DNA from: Deltaproteobacteria bacterium
GTDB taxonomy: Bacteria; Myxococcota_A; UBA796; UBA2385
Length of the DNA stretch: 12,075 nt
Assembly (NCBI GenBank): GCA_947462115.1
Contig: CANHON010000112.1
Span: 1 to 12,075 of the forward strand
Direction: 5' to 3'
The notes beneath the pieces were generated by a model, which worked only from the letters and a program-made list of their open reading frames with translations, was not told where the DNA came from and did not search any database. Position 1 is the first letter of the stretch; every line of letters begins with the position of its first letter. Below are positions 6,132 to 12,075 of this stretch, in pieces. A program made the position numbers and the translations under genes.

Positions 6132-8380
6132 GCCGGCGGGGCGCGGGGGCCCGCAGACCCTCCCGGGCAGCGGCCGCCCTGAGCGGCGGCGGGCCGAGCC
6201 GCGCCCAGCAGATCGCTGCGGTGGTGGGCCTTGTGGTCGGCATGGCCTGGGGTGCGGGCGCGGCCCCGATGGTGCTGGAGCGCCTGCGCGGCGGCCACGC
6301 CTTCGAGGAGCGGGACTTCACCGTCATCACGCCGCACCGCGCGGCCGACGTCAAAGACCCGCTCAACGGCCGCGGGCTTCGGGTGGAGGCGGGCTCGCTT
6401 CGGATGGTGCCGCACGCTTTTGAGCGCGCCGAGCGCCTCGTCACCCACAGCCAGGCCCCGCTCGGCCGGATCGAGCTCCAGCTCGCCGAGGGCAGCGCGC
6501 CCCTCCTCGTGATGTTGACGCCGCCGGCGGGCTCCACCCAAGACCCGGCCCCCCTGGTGCTGCGCGAGGGCGGCCTGCTGCCCCACCTCGGCGGGGCGGA
6601 GATCCCGCTCACAGAGCGCCGCCTGACGTTGTTTTACAGAGAGGGCGCCTACTGGGCCGAGGCCGCGGCCGGGCCGGTGCGGGTGATGGAGCGCGCGGCC
6701 GGCGGGGTGGAGCTGGCCGCCGTCGACTGGCCGGGCGAGCCCGTCCGCGAGGTGCGCATCGACCGGGTCCGCTTCGAGGACAGCGCCGGGCAGCAGGTGT
6801 TGATGGACGACTTCGACAGCCCGCCCACCGCTCTCGGCGAGCGCGGCCTCGTGGCGCTCACCGCCGGGCTGCTCGGCCTGGCCGCGGGCGTGGCCTCCGG
6901 CGGGACGCTCGGCGGCGGCCTGCTCGCCCTGCTCGGCCTGGCCCTGCCGCTGCTGGTGCTGCGGGTGCAGTACACCGCGCTGCTCGATGGGGTCGAGCGG
7001 CTCGCGCTGGTGCGGACCACCGCCCGCGAGCTGCTGGCGGTCCTGCTCGCCTTGGCCTCGGCGCCGGTGCTGGTGGGCGCGGTCGGCACCACCGGGCTGC
7101 TGCGGGCGCCCGCCGAGGACGCGCCGCCGACCGGGGCGCAGCGGGGCCTGTGGATCGGGGCCGCCGCGCTGGCCGCGCTCATCGCCGCCCGGGACCTGAA
7201 GGGCGTTGAGCTCGGGATTGGCGTGGTTGGCGCGGTTTTCCTCCTGTTGCCGCTGCGGGCGGCCTTGGCCACCGGGCGCGCCTTGCCCGCCGCCCTCGCG
7301 CGGGAGCTGCCGGGCCTGCTCGTGCTCGCGGGCCTGGGCTGGCGCGCCGGCCTGCTGCCTTACCTGCTTTATCAGCTGCTTCGGCTGTGGAGCGAGGCGC
7401 CCACCCTGCTGGTGCGGGGCGCGCGGGCCGGCGCCGACGCGCTGCTGTTGAGCGTGCTGGCCCTGCCCTTGGCCGCGGAGCTGGCGATTCGGGAGACCTA
7501 CCTCAAGGTGGCGTGGTCGCCCGAGAAGCTCGCGGGGGTCGAGGCGGGCGCCGATGACAGCGTCGCCGATGTGTCGGTGTTCTGGAGCGAGCGCTGCCTC
7601 GGCGCGGGGCCGGACCGGGTGATCTGGTGGCTGGGCGGCTCTTCGGCCGGCGGCAGCTACCAGCTCGAGGGCCACCCCGAGGTCTACTTCCCGGCCCAGC
7701 TCCACCAAGCGCTGTGCGCGGCGGGGCTCTCGGTGCACAGCGTCAGCTTCGCGAACGGCGGGCGCGACAGCTTCACCTTCACCCGCGGGCTGCCCAAGGT
7801 GCTGTCGCGCTCGAGCCCCGACCTCGTGATCGCCTACTGGGGCGTCAATGACGTGCTCACGGCCGCCGGCCCCATGACCCGAAAGGAGCGCGAGGCGGCG
7901 GCGGCGGCCAGCGGGGCGATCGGGCAAGGGGTGGTGGGGCTCGGCCGGCGATCCCGCTTGCTGGCGGGCCTGGGCTTGCTCGCGAAGCCCGCGGTGGCCG
8001 TCGACCGGCCGGATGTGCCGGCGGTCCCGCTCGAAGACGCCCGGGAGAACCACGCGCGGCTGGCGGCGATGCTCGCGCCGACCGGGGCTCGGCTGCTGCT
8101 GATCCCCGAGCAGGCCCGGCCGCGGCCCGCCCAGCTCCTCGGACCCTACCGGGAGATGCAGCGGGAATTCGTCCGGTCCCACGCCGAGGTGGGCCTGATC
8201 GAGCCCGGCGCGCTCGGCTTTGAGGCCCAGGTCGCCGCGCCTGGGGGCGCCGAGCGCCTGCTGGTAGACTCCAACCACCTGTCGCCCGAGGGCCACCGCG
8301 TCCTCGCCGCGACGCTGGCGGGCCCGCTGCTGGCCTTCCTGCAAGGCGAACTGGAGGAGAAGCATGGGAGCGCTCCGTAG
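6128..8380 (+). CDS. Polytopic membrane protein with C-terminal SGNH hydrolase domain
   Basis: Predicted envelope protein of 750 residues. The GTG start at 6128 overlaps the previous stop in GTGA. Layout: a basic N-terminus; a membrane helix at about 28-48; a soluble, probably beta-rich domain at about 50-235 that I cannot place; about five to seven helices between 240 and 457; then an SGNH hydrolase domain from about 495 to the end. Catalytic blocks seen: WWLGGSSAGGS with nucleophile S505 (GGS in place of GDS), ANGGRDS as block II, YWGVND with N574, and D714-x-x-H717 in DSNHLSPEGH. Combining a multi-helix membrane part with an SGNH domain recalls the layout of some surface O-acyltransferases, but the helices do not match the acyltransferase-3 family as far as I can tell. 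The protein may handle an esterified surface glycan or lipid; the substrate is unknown. Its last 17 nt overlap the ferritin-like gene. Confidence 0.85.
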   Translation: MSRRGAGARRPSRAAAALSGGGPSRAQQIAAVVGLVVGMAWGAGAAPMVLERLRGGHAFEERDFTVITPHRAADVKDPLNGRGLRVEAGSLRMVPHAFERAERLVTHSQAPLGRIELQLAEGSAPLLVMLTPPAGSTQDPAPLVLREGGLLPHLGGAEIPLTERRLTLFYREGAYWAEAAAGPVRVMERAAGGVELAAVDWPGEPVREVRIDRVRFEDSAGQQVLMDDFDSPPTALGERGLVALTAGLLGLAAGVASGGTLGGGLLALLGLALPLLVLRVQYTALLDGVERLALVRTTARELLAVLLALASAPVLVGAVGTTGLLRAPAEDAPPTGAQRGLWIGAAALAALIAARDLKGVELGIGVVGAVFLLLPLRAALATGRALPAALARELPGLLVLAGLGWRAGLLPYLLYQLLRLWSEAPTLLVRGARAGADALLLSVLALPLAAELAIRETYLKVAWSPEKLAGVEAGADDSVADVSVFWSERCLGAGPDRVIWWLGGSSAGGSYQLEGHPEVYFPAQLHQALCAAGLSVHSVSFANGGRDSFTFTRGLPKVLSRSSPDLVIAYWGVNDVLTAAGPMTRKEREAAAAASGAIGQGVVGLGRRSRLLAGLGLLAKPAVAVDRPDVPAVPLEDARENHARLAAMLAPTGARLLLIPEQARPRPAQLLGPYREMQREFVRSHAEVGLIEPGALGFEAQVAAPGGAERLLVDSNHLSPEGHRVLAATLAGPLLAFLQGELEEKHGSAP

Positions 8381-9104
8381 GGCTTGGATCGGGCTGACGG
8401 GCCAGTTCGCGTGGCGGCTGCGTCCGGCCCACATGCTGCGCTCCTTCTCGCGCACCGAGCAGGGCAGCGCGCTCGACATGTTCGCGGCGGTCGAGAGCAC
8501 CGATCGGCGCGACATCCGCAAGAAGTACTTCCGGCACGCCCTCGATGAGTGGCGCCACGCCGGTATTTTCCGCGAGCGGGCGCGGGAGGTCGCGGGCCCC
8601 GACGCGGTGGAGAGCGGCCGGGAGGAGGCCGGCATGCTGGTCGAGCACGGCATCGTCGGCGGCCGCACGCTGTTTGAGCGCCTCGGCGAGCGCGACTTCT
8701 TGGCCTTCGTCTTCGTGGCCGAGGCCGACGCCGTGGAGCAGTTCGGGGTCTACGCGCGGCACGGCCTGCTCGACGCGGGCACCGAAGCGGCCCTTGAGCG
8801 GATCCTCAAAGATGAGCTGTTCCACGTCAGCTACAGCAAACATGAGCTGGATCGGCTCAGCGAGGCCGAGGGTGCGGCGGCGGCCCGCGGCGCGGTGCGG
8901 CGCATCCGCTGGTCGCGGTTCAAAGAGGGCTACCTGCGCCTGTCGCGCGACATCGGCCACGGCATGAGCTCGCTGTGGCTGCTCGCCCTCTATGGCCTCG
9001 TGCTGCCGCCCTTCCGCCTGTTCGCCCGCCTCGAGGCGCCGGGCTGGCAGGCGCCGCCGACCGAGGCCCGCAGCGCCGCTGACGCCCTGATGAGCGAGGC
9101 TTAG
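8364..9104 (+). CDS. Ferritin-like di-iron protein with C-terminal hydrophobic helix
   Basis: A 246-residue protein with the four-helix ferritin-like ligand pattern: E44 in helix 1, E62-x-x-H65 in helix 2 (DEWRHAG), E120 in helix 3 (FVAEADAVEQF), and E151-x-x-H154 in helix 4 (KDELFHVSYSKHE). Such a site usually binds two iron or manganese ions and serves in oxygen-dependent oxidation, peroxide removal or metal storage. The length and the extra segment at about 201-218 (LWLLALYGLVLPPF), which is hydrophobic enough to touch or cross the membrane, are unlike a storage ferritin. The start is well supported by GGAGGAG at 8353-8359, although it lies 17 nt inside the previous gene. It sits directly before the carbamoyltransferase with a 3-nt gap, suggesting oxidation of the substrate that is then carbamoylated, or protection of the pathway. 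That role is inference. Confidence 0.85.
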   Translation: MGALRRAWIGLTGQFAWRLRPAHMLRSFSRTEQGSALDMFAAVESTDRRDIRKKYFRHALDEWRHAGIFRERAREVAGPDAVESGREEAGMLVEHGIVGGRTLFERLGERDFLAFVFVAEADAVEQFGVYARHGLLDAGTEAALERILKDELFHVSYSKHELDRLSEAEGAAAARGAVRRIRWSRFKEGYLRLSRDIGHGMSSLWLLALYGLVLPPFRLFARLEAPGWQAPPTEARSAADALMSEA

Positions 9105-9107
9105 GCC

Positions 9108-10877
9108 GTGCCCCAGGTCACCCTCGGCGTCTCGGCGCTGTACCACGACGCCGCCGCCGCCCTGATGATCGACGGGCAGGTGATCGCCGCCGCCCAAGAG
9201 GAGCGCTTCAGCCGCCTCAAGCACGACCCGAGCCTGCCGGTGCGGGCGGCCCAGTGGTGCCTCGACGAAGCGGGCCTCAGCGCCCAAGACATCGACCAGC
9301 TCATCTTTTACGAGAAGCCGCTCCGCAAGTTTGAGCGAATCCTCAGCACGTCCATCGCCACCTTCCCCCGCTCGGCCCTGAGCTTCCCCCGTCAGATGAA
9401 GGCCTGGCTCGGCGACAAGCTCTGGACGCGCAACCGCCTCGTCGAGGCCTTCGGGGTGCGGCCCGAGCGCGTCGGCTTCTCCGACCACCACCGGAGCCAC
9501 GCCGCCAGCGCCTTCTACAGCGGCCCCTTCGAGCGGGCGGCGGTGCTCGTGGCCGACGGCGTGGGCGAGTGGGCCACCACCAGCCTGTGGCGCGGCGGCC
9601 CCGCCGGCCTGGAGCCCCTCGGCGAGGTGCGCTGGCCCCACTCGCTCGGCCTGCTCTACAGCGCGATGACGGCCTTCCTCGGCTTCGCGGTCAACGAGGG
9701 CGAGTACAAGGTGATGGGCATGGCGGCCTGGGGCACGCCCCGCTACCGCGAGGCCCTCGACCGCGTCGGCCGCTTGCTGCCGGACGGCGGCTTCGCCCTC
9801 GACCTCGATCACTTCTCGCACCACTGGCACCCCACCCGCGCCTACACGGACCGCCTCGTGGCCCTGCTCGGCCCGCCCCGGCCGCCGGGCGCCCCCTTCG
9901 CCCTGCTCGACCCCTCGGCCAGCGCCGCCGCGCGGGCCGAGAGTCAGCGCCACGCCGATCTGGCCGCGAGCGTGCAGTCCTGGCTCGAAGACGCCCTGCT
10001 GCACGTGATTCGCCACGCCCACCAGCGCAGCGGCGAGGCCAACCTCTGCCTCGCCGGCGGCGTGGCCCTCAACGCCGTGGCCAACCACCGCCTCGCCCTC
10101 GAGGGCCCCTTCGCGCAGCTCTTCGTGCAGCCGGCGGCGGGCGACGCGGGCGGCGCGCTCGGCGCGGCCCAGTGGGCGAGCTTCGGCGTGGCCGGGCGGC
10201 CCTGGTCGCCGAGCCGCTTCCGGCCCGACCTAGGGCCGAGCCTCGACGAGGGCCGGGTGGCCGATCTGGTCGCCGATCTCGGCTTCCCCTGCGAGGCGCT
10301 GCCCCACGAAGACGCCCTGCTCGACCGCGCCGCCCAAGACCTGCTCAGCGGCCAAGTGCTCGGCTGGGTGCAGGGCCGGGCCGAGCTCGGGCCCCGCGCG
10401 CTCGGTCACCGCAGCATCCTCGCCGACCCCCGCGGCCCCGACACCGCCCTGCGGGTGAACACCCGCGTCAAGCTGCGCGAGCCCTTCCGCCCCTTCGCCC
10501 CGTCGATCGCCGAAGAGCAGGCCGCCCTCGTGCAGCTCCCGCCCGCCGCCGCCGCGCTCGGGCCCTACATGACCGTCGCCTGCCCGGCCAGCGACCGCCT
10601 GCGCGAGGCCGCCCCCGCCGTCGTTCACGTCAACGGCAGCACGCGCCCCCAGCTCGTCTCGGCCGCCGACGACCCGCGCTACCACGGCCTGCTGCGCCGC
10701 ATGGGCGAGGCCACCGGCCTCTCGGCCCTGCTCAACACGAGCTTCAACCTCAAGGGCGAGCCCCTGGTGGGCAGCGCCACCGACGCGCTGGCCACCCTCG
10801 CCCGCTGCGAGCTCGACGCCGTCTACATCGGCCCGCTGCGCGTCGGCCGCCCGCCGGCCCGCGTGCTGGGCGGCTGA
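9108..10877 (+). CDS. O-carbamoyltransferase, NodU/CmcH family
   Basis: A 589-residue enzyme expected to transfer a carbamoyl group from carbamoyl phosphate, through carbamoyl-adenylate, to a hydroxyl on a sugar or small molecule. Family hallmarks are all present in order: the N-terminal ASKHA-fold segment with YHDAAAAL (H13-D14) and QEERFSRLKHD; DHHRSHAASAFY with the conserved His cluster; ADGVGEW; EYKVMGMAAWG; LAGGVALNAVAN; QPAAGDAGGALGAA; the C-terminal GRAELGPRALGHRSIL; VKLREPFRPFAP; and LNTSFNLKGEP. Length is typical. GTG 9108 is used because it is the first start before the conserved core, with GAGG at 9096-9099, 8 nt upstream. No glycosyltransferase or biosynthesis genes are in view, so the acceptor is unknown. 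Neighbouring membrane and SGNH proteins suggest an envelope-associated acceptor. The enzyme has no membrane segment and should be cytoplasmic. Confidence 0.94.
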   Translation: MPQVTLGVSALYHDAAAALMIDGQVIAAAQEERFSRLKHDPSLPVRAAQWCLDEAGLSAQDIDQLIFYEKPLRKFERILSTSIATFPRSALSFPRQMKAWLGDKLWTRNRLVEAFGVRPERVGFSDHHRSHAASAFYSGPFERAAVLVADGVGEWATTSLWRGGPAGLEPLGEVRWPHSLGLLYSAMTAFLGFAVNEGEYKVMGMAAWGTPRYREALDRVGRLLPDGGFALDLDHFSHHWHPTRAYTDRLVALLGPPRPPGAPFALLDPSASAAARAESQRHADLAASVQSWLEDALLHVIRHAHQRSGEANLCLAGGVALNAVANHRLALEGPFAQLFVQPAAGDAGGALGAAQWASFGVAGRPWSPSRFRPDLGPSLDEGRVADLVADLGFPCEALPHEDALLDRAAQDLLSGQVLGWVQGRAELGPRALGHRSILADPRGPDTALRVNTRVKLREPFRPFAPSIAEEQAALVQLPPAAAALGPYMTVACPASDRLREAAPAVVHVNGSTRPQLVSAADDPRYHGLLRRMGEATGLSALLNTSFNLKGEPLVGSATDALATLARCELDAVYIGPLRVGRPPARVLGG

Positions 10878-10890
10878 ATGGAGTGCCCCG

Positions 10891-11094
10891 ATGTCCAGTG
10901 AACCGCCGAAGCCCTCCCGCTTGGAGTCGATCCTGATGCGCCTCGGCACCGCGGGCGCCCTGCTCGCTATGCTGGGCCGCGGCAGCCGCCCGTGGATGCT
11001 GCCGCTGGTGCTGGTGCTGCTCGTGATCGGCGCGGGGATGGTGTTTTTGCAGAGCGTGCAGTATGTGGCGCCGTTTATTTATATGGTGTTTTGA
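10891..11094 (+). CDS. Small membrane protein, DUF5989-like
   Basis: A 67-residue peptide: a polar N-terminus of about 18 residues (MSSEPPKPSRLESILMRLG), a moderately hydrophobic stretch, a RGSRPWMLPLVL turn into one strong membrane helix at about residues 34-52, and a short aromatic C-terminus. Length, the Arg-x-Trp-Met-Leu-Pro segment and position right after a carbamoyltransferase fit the DUF5989 family, which I recall being found beside carbamoyltransferase and SxtJ-type genes. The function is not known. No SxtJ-like gene is seen here, which is unusual for that association. The start is supported by GGAG at 10880-10883, 7 nt upstream, with a 13-nt gap after the previous stop. It is the last gene of the operon. 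Confidence 0.85.
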   Translation: MSSEPPKPSRLESILMRLGTAGALLAMLGRGSRPWMLPLVLVLLVIGAGMVFLQSVQYVAPFIYMVF

Positions 11095-11109
11095 GGGAGG
11101 CGGGCCCGC

Positions 11110-11129
11110 TGGGGGCCAGCCAGCCCCCA
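11110..11129. terminator. Hairpin between convergent genes, possible terminator
   Basis: A 7-bp perfect stem, TGGGGGC paired with GCCCCCA, around a 6-nt loop lies 16 nt after the DUF5989-like stop and 33 nt from the stop of the leftward Fur-family gene. It lacks a T-run on the 3' side in either direction (an A-run follows on the + strand), so it is a weak intrinsic terminator at best. Its place between convergent genes supports a role in transcript ends. Confidence 0.4.
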
Positions 11130-11162
11130 CACCAAAACATCCTCAACTAAGCCTCTCTCGCC

Positions 11163-11600
11163 TCAGCGCCCCCCGCCCGCGCGGCAATCTGGGCACGCGC
11201 CCTTGAGCTGCACCTCTGCGCCCTCGATCGAGGCGGCCCAGGGGCCCGCCATGGCCAGGGTGGCGGTGAGGGCGGCGGGCAGGCACTCGACGCGGCCGCA
11301 GTCGTCGCAGACGAAGTGCGGGTGCTGGTGGGCGTCTTGGGGGGCGCGGGCGTAGGCGTAGCGGTCGAGGCCCTCGGCGCGGCTGACCACCGGGGCGAGG
11401 CCGGCCTCGCGCAGCTTGACGAGGTTGCGGAAGGTGGTGGCTGGGTCCCAGTCGGTGGGGCCGAGCTGCTCGAGCACCTCGCTGAAGGACAGCGGCCGCT
11501 CGGCGCCGGCCAGCAGCACCAGCACCGCCACGCGGGGGGGCGTGGCGCGCAGGCCGCGCGCGCGGAGGGCGCTCCTGGCGGCTTCTTTGGAGAGGCTCAT
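11163..11600 (-). CDS. Fur-family metalloregulator, probably Zur-like
   Basis: A 145-residue transcription repressor of the Fur family. The N-terminal winged helix covers about residues 1-80, with recognition-helix segment DPATTFRNLVKLREAGL (the usual form has TVYRNL). The metal and dimer domain carries H91-Q-H93-P-H95 followed by C98-x-x-C101 and a second pair C136-x-x-C139, the structural zinc site of the family. The C-terminus is short with no His-rich tail. Fur, Zur, Nur and PerR cannot be told apart firmly from sequence alone. Zur is favoured because the divergent neighbour is a COG0523 GTPase of the type often repressed by Zur, and paired palindromes lie between them. ATG 11600 is the natural start at the head of the conserved domain; no strong ribosome site is obvious just upstream. 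Confidence 0.9.
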   Translation of the reverse strand: MSLSKEAARSALRARGLRATPPRVAVLVLLAGAERPLSFSEVLEQLGPTDWDPATTFRNLVKLREAGLAPVVSRAEGLDRYAYARAPQDAHQHPHFVCDDCGRVECLPAALTATLAMAGPWAASIEGAEVQLKGACPDCRAGGGR

Positions 11601-11665
11601 CGGGCGCTCCGGCCGCAGGGCAGGGGTGGAGGGGAGGCGGCAACCTAGGGGCCCCGGCCCGCCTG

Positions 11666-11680
11666 TGCAAGTCGCTTGCA
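11666..11680. promoter_or_regulatory. Perfect palindrome TGCAAG-N3-CTTGCA, candidate Fur-family operator
   Basis: A 15-bp inverted repeat with six matching bases on each side lies 65 nt upstream of the leftward Fur-family start and 75 nt upstream of the GTPase start. Its AT-richer character stands out in the GC-rich gap. It probably binds the adjacent regulator and controls one or both divergent genes. TGCAA half-sites recall the Streptomyces Nur box (TTGCAA-N5-TTGCAA), but spacing and arrangement differ. Confidence 0.6.
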
Positions 11681-11692
11681 GTTGAGTACAGA

Positions 11693-11706
11693 TGCAAGTA
11701 GTTGCA
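11693..11706. promoter_or_regulatory. Second palindrome TGCAA-N4-TTGCA, candidate operator
   Basis: A 14-bp inverted repeat shares the TGCAA/TTGCA half-sites of the palindrome at 11666-11680; the two centres are about 26-27 bp apart. It lies 49 nt before the GTPase start, close to where its promoter is expected. Two similar sites suggest cooperative or gene-specific binding by the divergent Fur-family protein. Confidence 0.55.
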
Positions 11707-11755
11707 GGAGCGCGTCCGCGCCCCGCGCCGCCCCCCGAGCCTGTCGAGGTCCCCG

Positions 11756-12075
11756 ATGTCCGCCGCTTCGCCCGCCGCCGATCCCCGCCTCCCCGTCACC
11801 GTGCTGTCGGGCTTCCTCGGCGCGGGCAAGACCACGCTGCTCAACCAGGTGCTCCACAACCGGGGCGGGCTGCGGGTGGCGGTCATCGTCAACGACATGA
11901 GCGAGGTCAACATCGACGCGGCCTTGGTCGAGCGCGGCGGGGCGGCCCTCTCGCGCACCGAAGAGCGGCTGGTCGAGATGTCCAACGGCTGCATCTGCTG
12001 CACCCTGCGCGACGACCTGCTCGCCGAGGTCCGGCGGCTGTCGGAGACGGGGCGGTTCGACTACCTGCTGATCGA
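11756..12075 (+). CDS. COG0523 G3E GTPase (ZigA/YciC-like zinc metallochaperone), 3' end outside window
   Basis: The first 106 residues of a CobW/COG0523 GTPase; the frame is still open at the window end. The Walker A motif GFLGAGKTT is at residues 19-27, VIVNDMSEVNID at about 43-54, and the metal-binding C79-I-C81-C82 in SNGCICCTLRDDL. The NDMSEVNID signature is, as I recall, typical of the ZigA/YciC branch that is induced under zinc shortage and delivers zinc to client proteins using GTP. ATG 11756 is supported by GAGG at 11746-11749, 6 nt upstream. It is divergent from a Fur-family repressor with paired palindromes between them, which fits metal-dependent repression. The C-terminal CobW domain, which would help separate zinc from cobalt roles, lies beyond the window. 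Confidence 0.92.
   Translation, partial: MSAASPAADPRLPVTVLSGFLGAGKTTLLNQVLHNRGGLRVAVIVNDMSEVNIDAALVERGGAALSRTEERLVEMSNGCICCTLRDDLLAEVRRLSETGRFDYLLI

Noticed and set aside
6095..8668. An 857-residue open frame on the minus strand
   Set aside because: It is antisense to the SGNH membrane protein and part of the ferritin-like gene, whose catalytic motifs are intact. The translation is low-complexity Arg/Gln/Gly/Pro/Ala with no domain, a typical by-product of very high GC.
7857..10088. A 743-residue open frame on the minus strand
   Set aside because: It is antisense to the ferritin-like and carbamoyltransferase genes, which have strong family motifs. Its His/Gly/Ala/Arg-rich translation shows no recognisable fold.
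11095..11162. Possible small RNA or further gene between the convergent genes
   Set aside because: Only a 7-bp hairpin is seen in 68 bases; no promoter-like sequence and no reading frame supports a gene.

Overview
The window is about 12 kb of very GC-rich DNA, with third codon positions almost always G or C. It is densely packed with overlapping genes and short intergenic gaps. GC content, Ala/Arg-rich proteins and gene content suggest a myxobacterium-like organism (Myxococcota or a related former deltaproteobacterium). That assignment is inference; there is no rRNA or other marker gene.

Region 1 (1-2834, + strand) is a metal-handling RiPP operon of the bufferin type. A Cys-rich precursor with two copies of a C-x-G-x-N-x-C-K-G-x-G-G-C core enters from the left edge. 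It overlaps an enzyme joining a DUF692 domain (multinuclear non-heme iron oxidase, MNIO/BufB) to a DUF2063 (BufC-like) domain. The enzyme overlaps a 210-residue protein of unknown function with a C-terminal membrane anchor. The likely pathway: the precursor is made, its Cys residues are modified by the fused enzyme, and the product binds copper or another metal outside the cytoplasm.

Region 2 (2848-11094) looks like an uncharacterised envelope or metabolite modification locus. A membrane-anchored SGNH hydrolase reads leftward. Diverging from it is a tightly coupled + strand operon: an alkaline phosphatase/sulfatase-fold protein with an altered active site; a polytopic membrane protein ending in an SGNH hydrolase domain; a ferritin-like di-iron protein; an O-carbamoyltransferase of the NodU/CmcH family; and a 67-residue DUF5989-type membrane peptide. 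Junctions are a 4-nt overlap, a 17-nt overlap, a 3-nt gap and a 13-nt gap, so the five are probably co-transcribed. Four of these six proteins carry predicted membrane segments. I infer carbamoyl (and perhaps ester) decoration of a surface glycan, lipid or small molecule. This is the best candidate in the window for an undescribed system.

Region 3 (11163-12075) is a divergent metal-homeostasis pair. A Fur-family repressor, probably Zur-like, reads leftward, and a COG0523 G3E GTPase (ZigA/YciC-like zinc chaperone) runs off the right edge. The 155-bp space between them holds two TGCAA...TTGCA palindromes that look like operators. No tRNA, rRNA, CRISPR array, insertion sequence or transposase was seen, and no gene-free stretch exceeds 300 bases.
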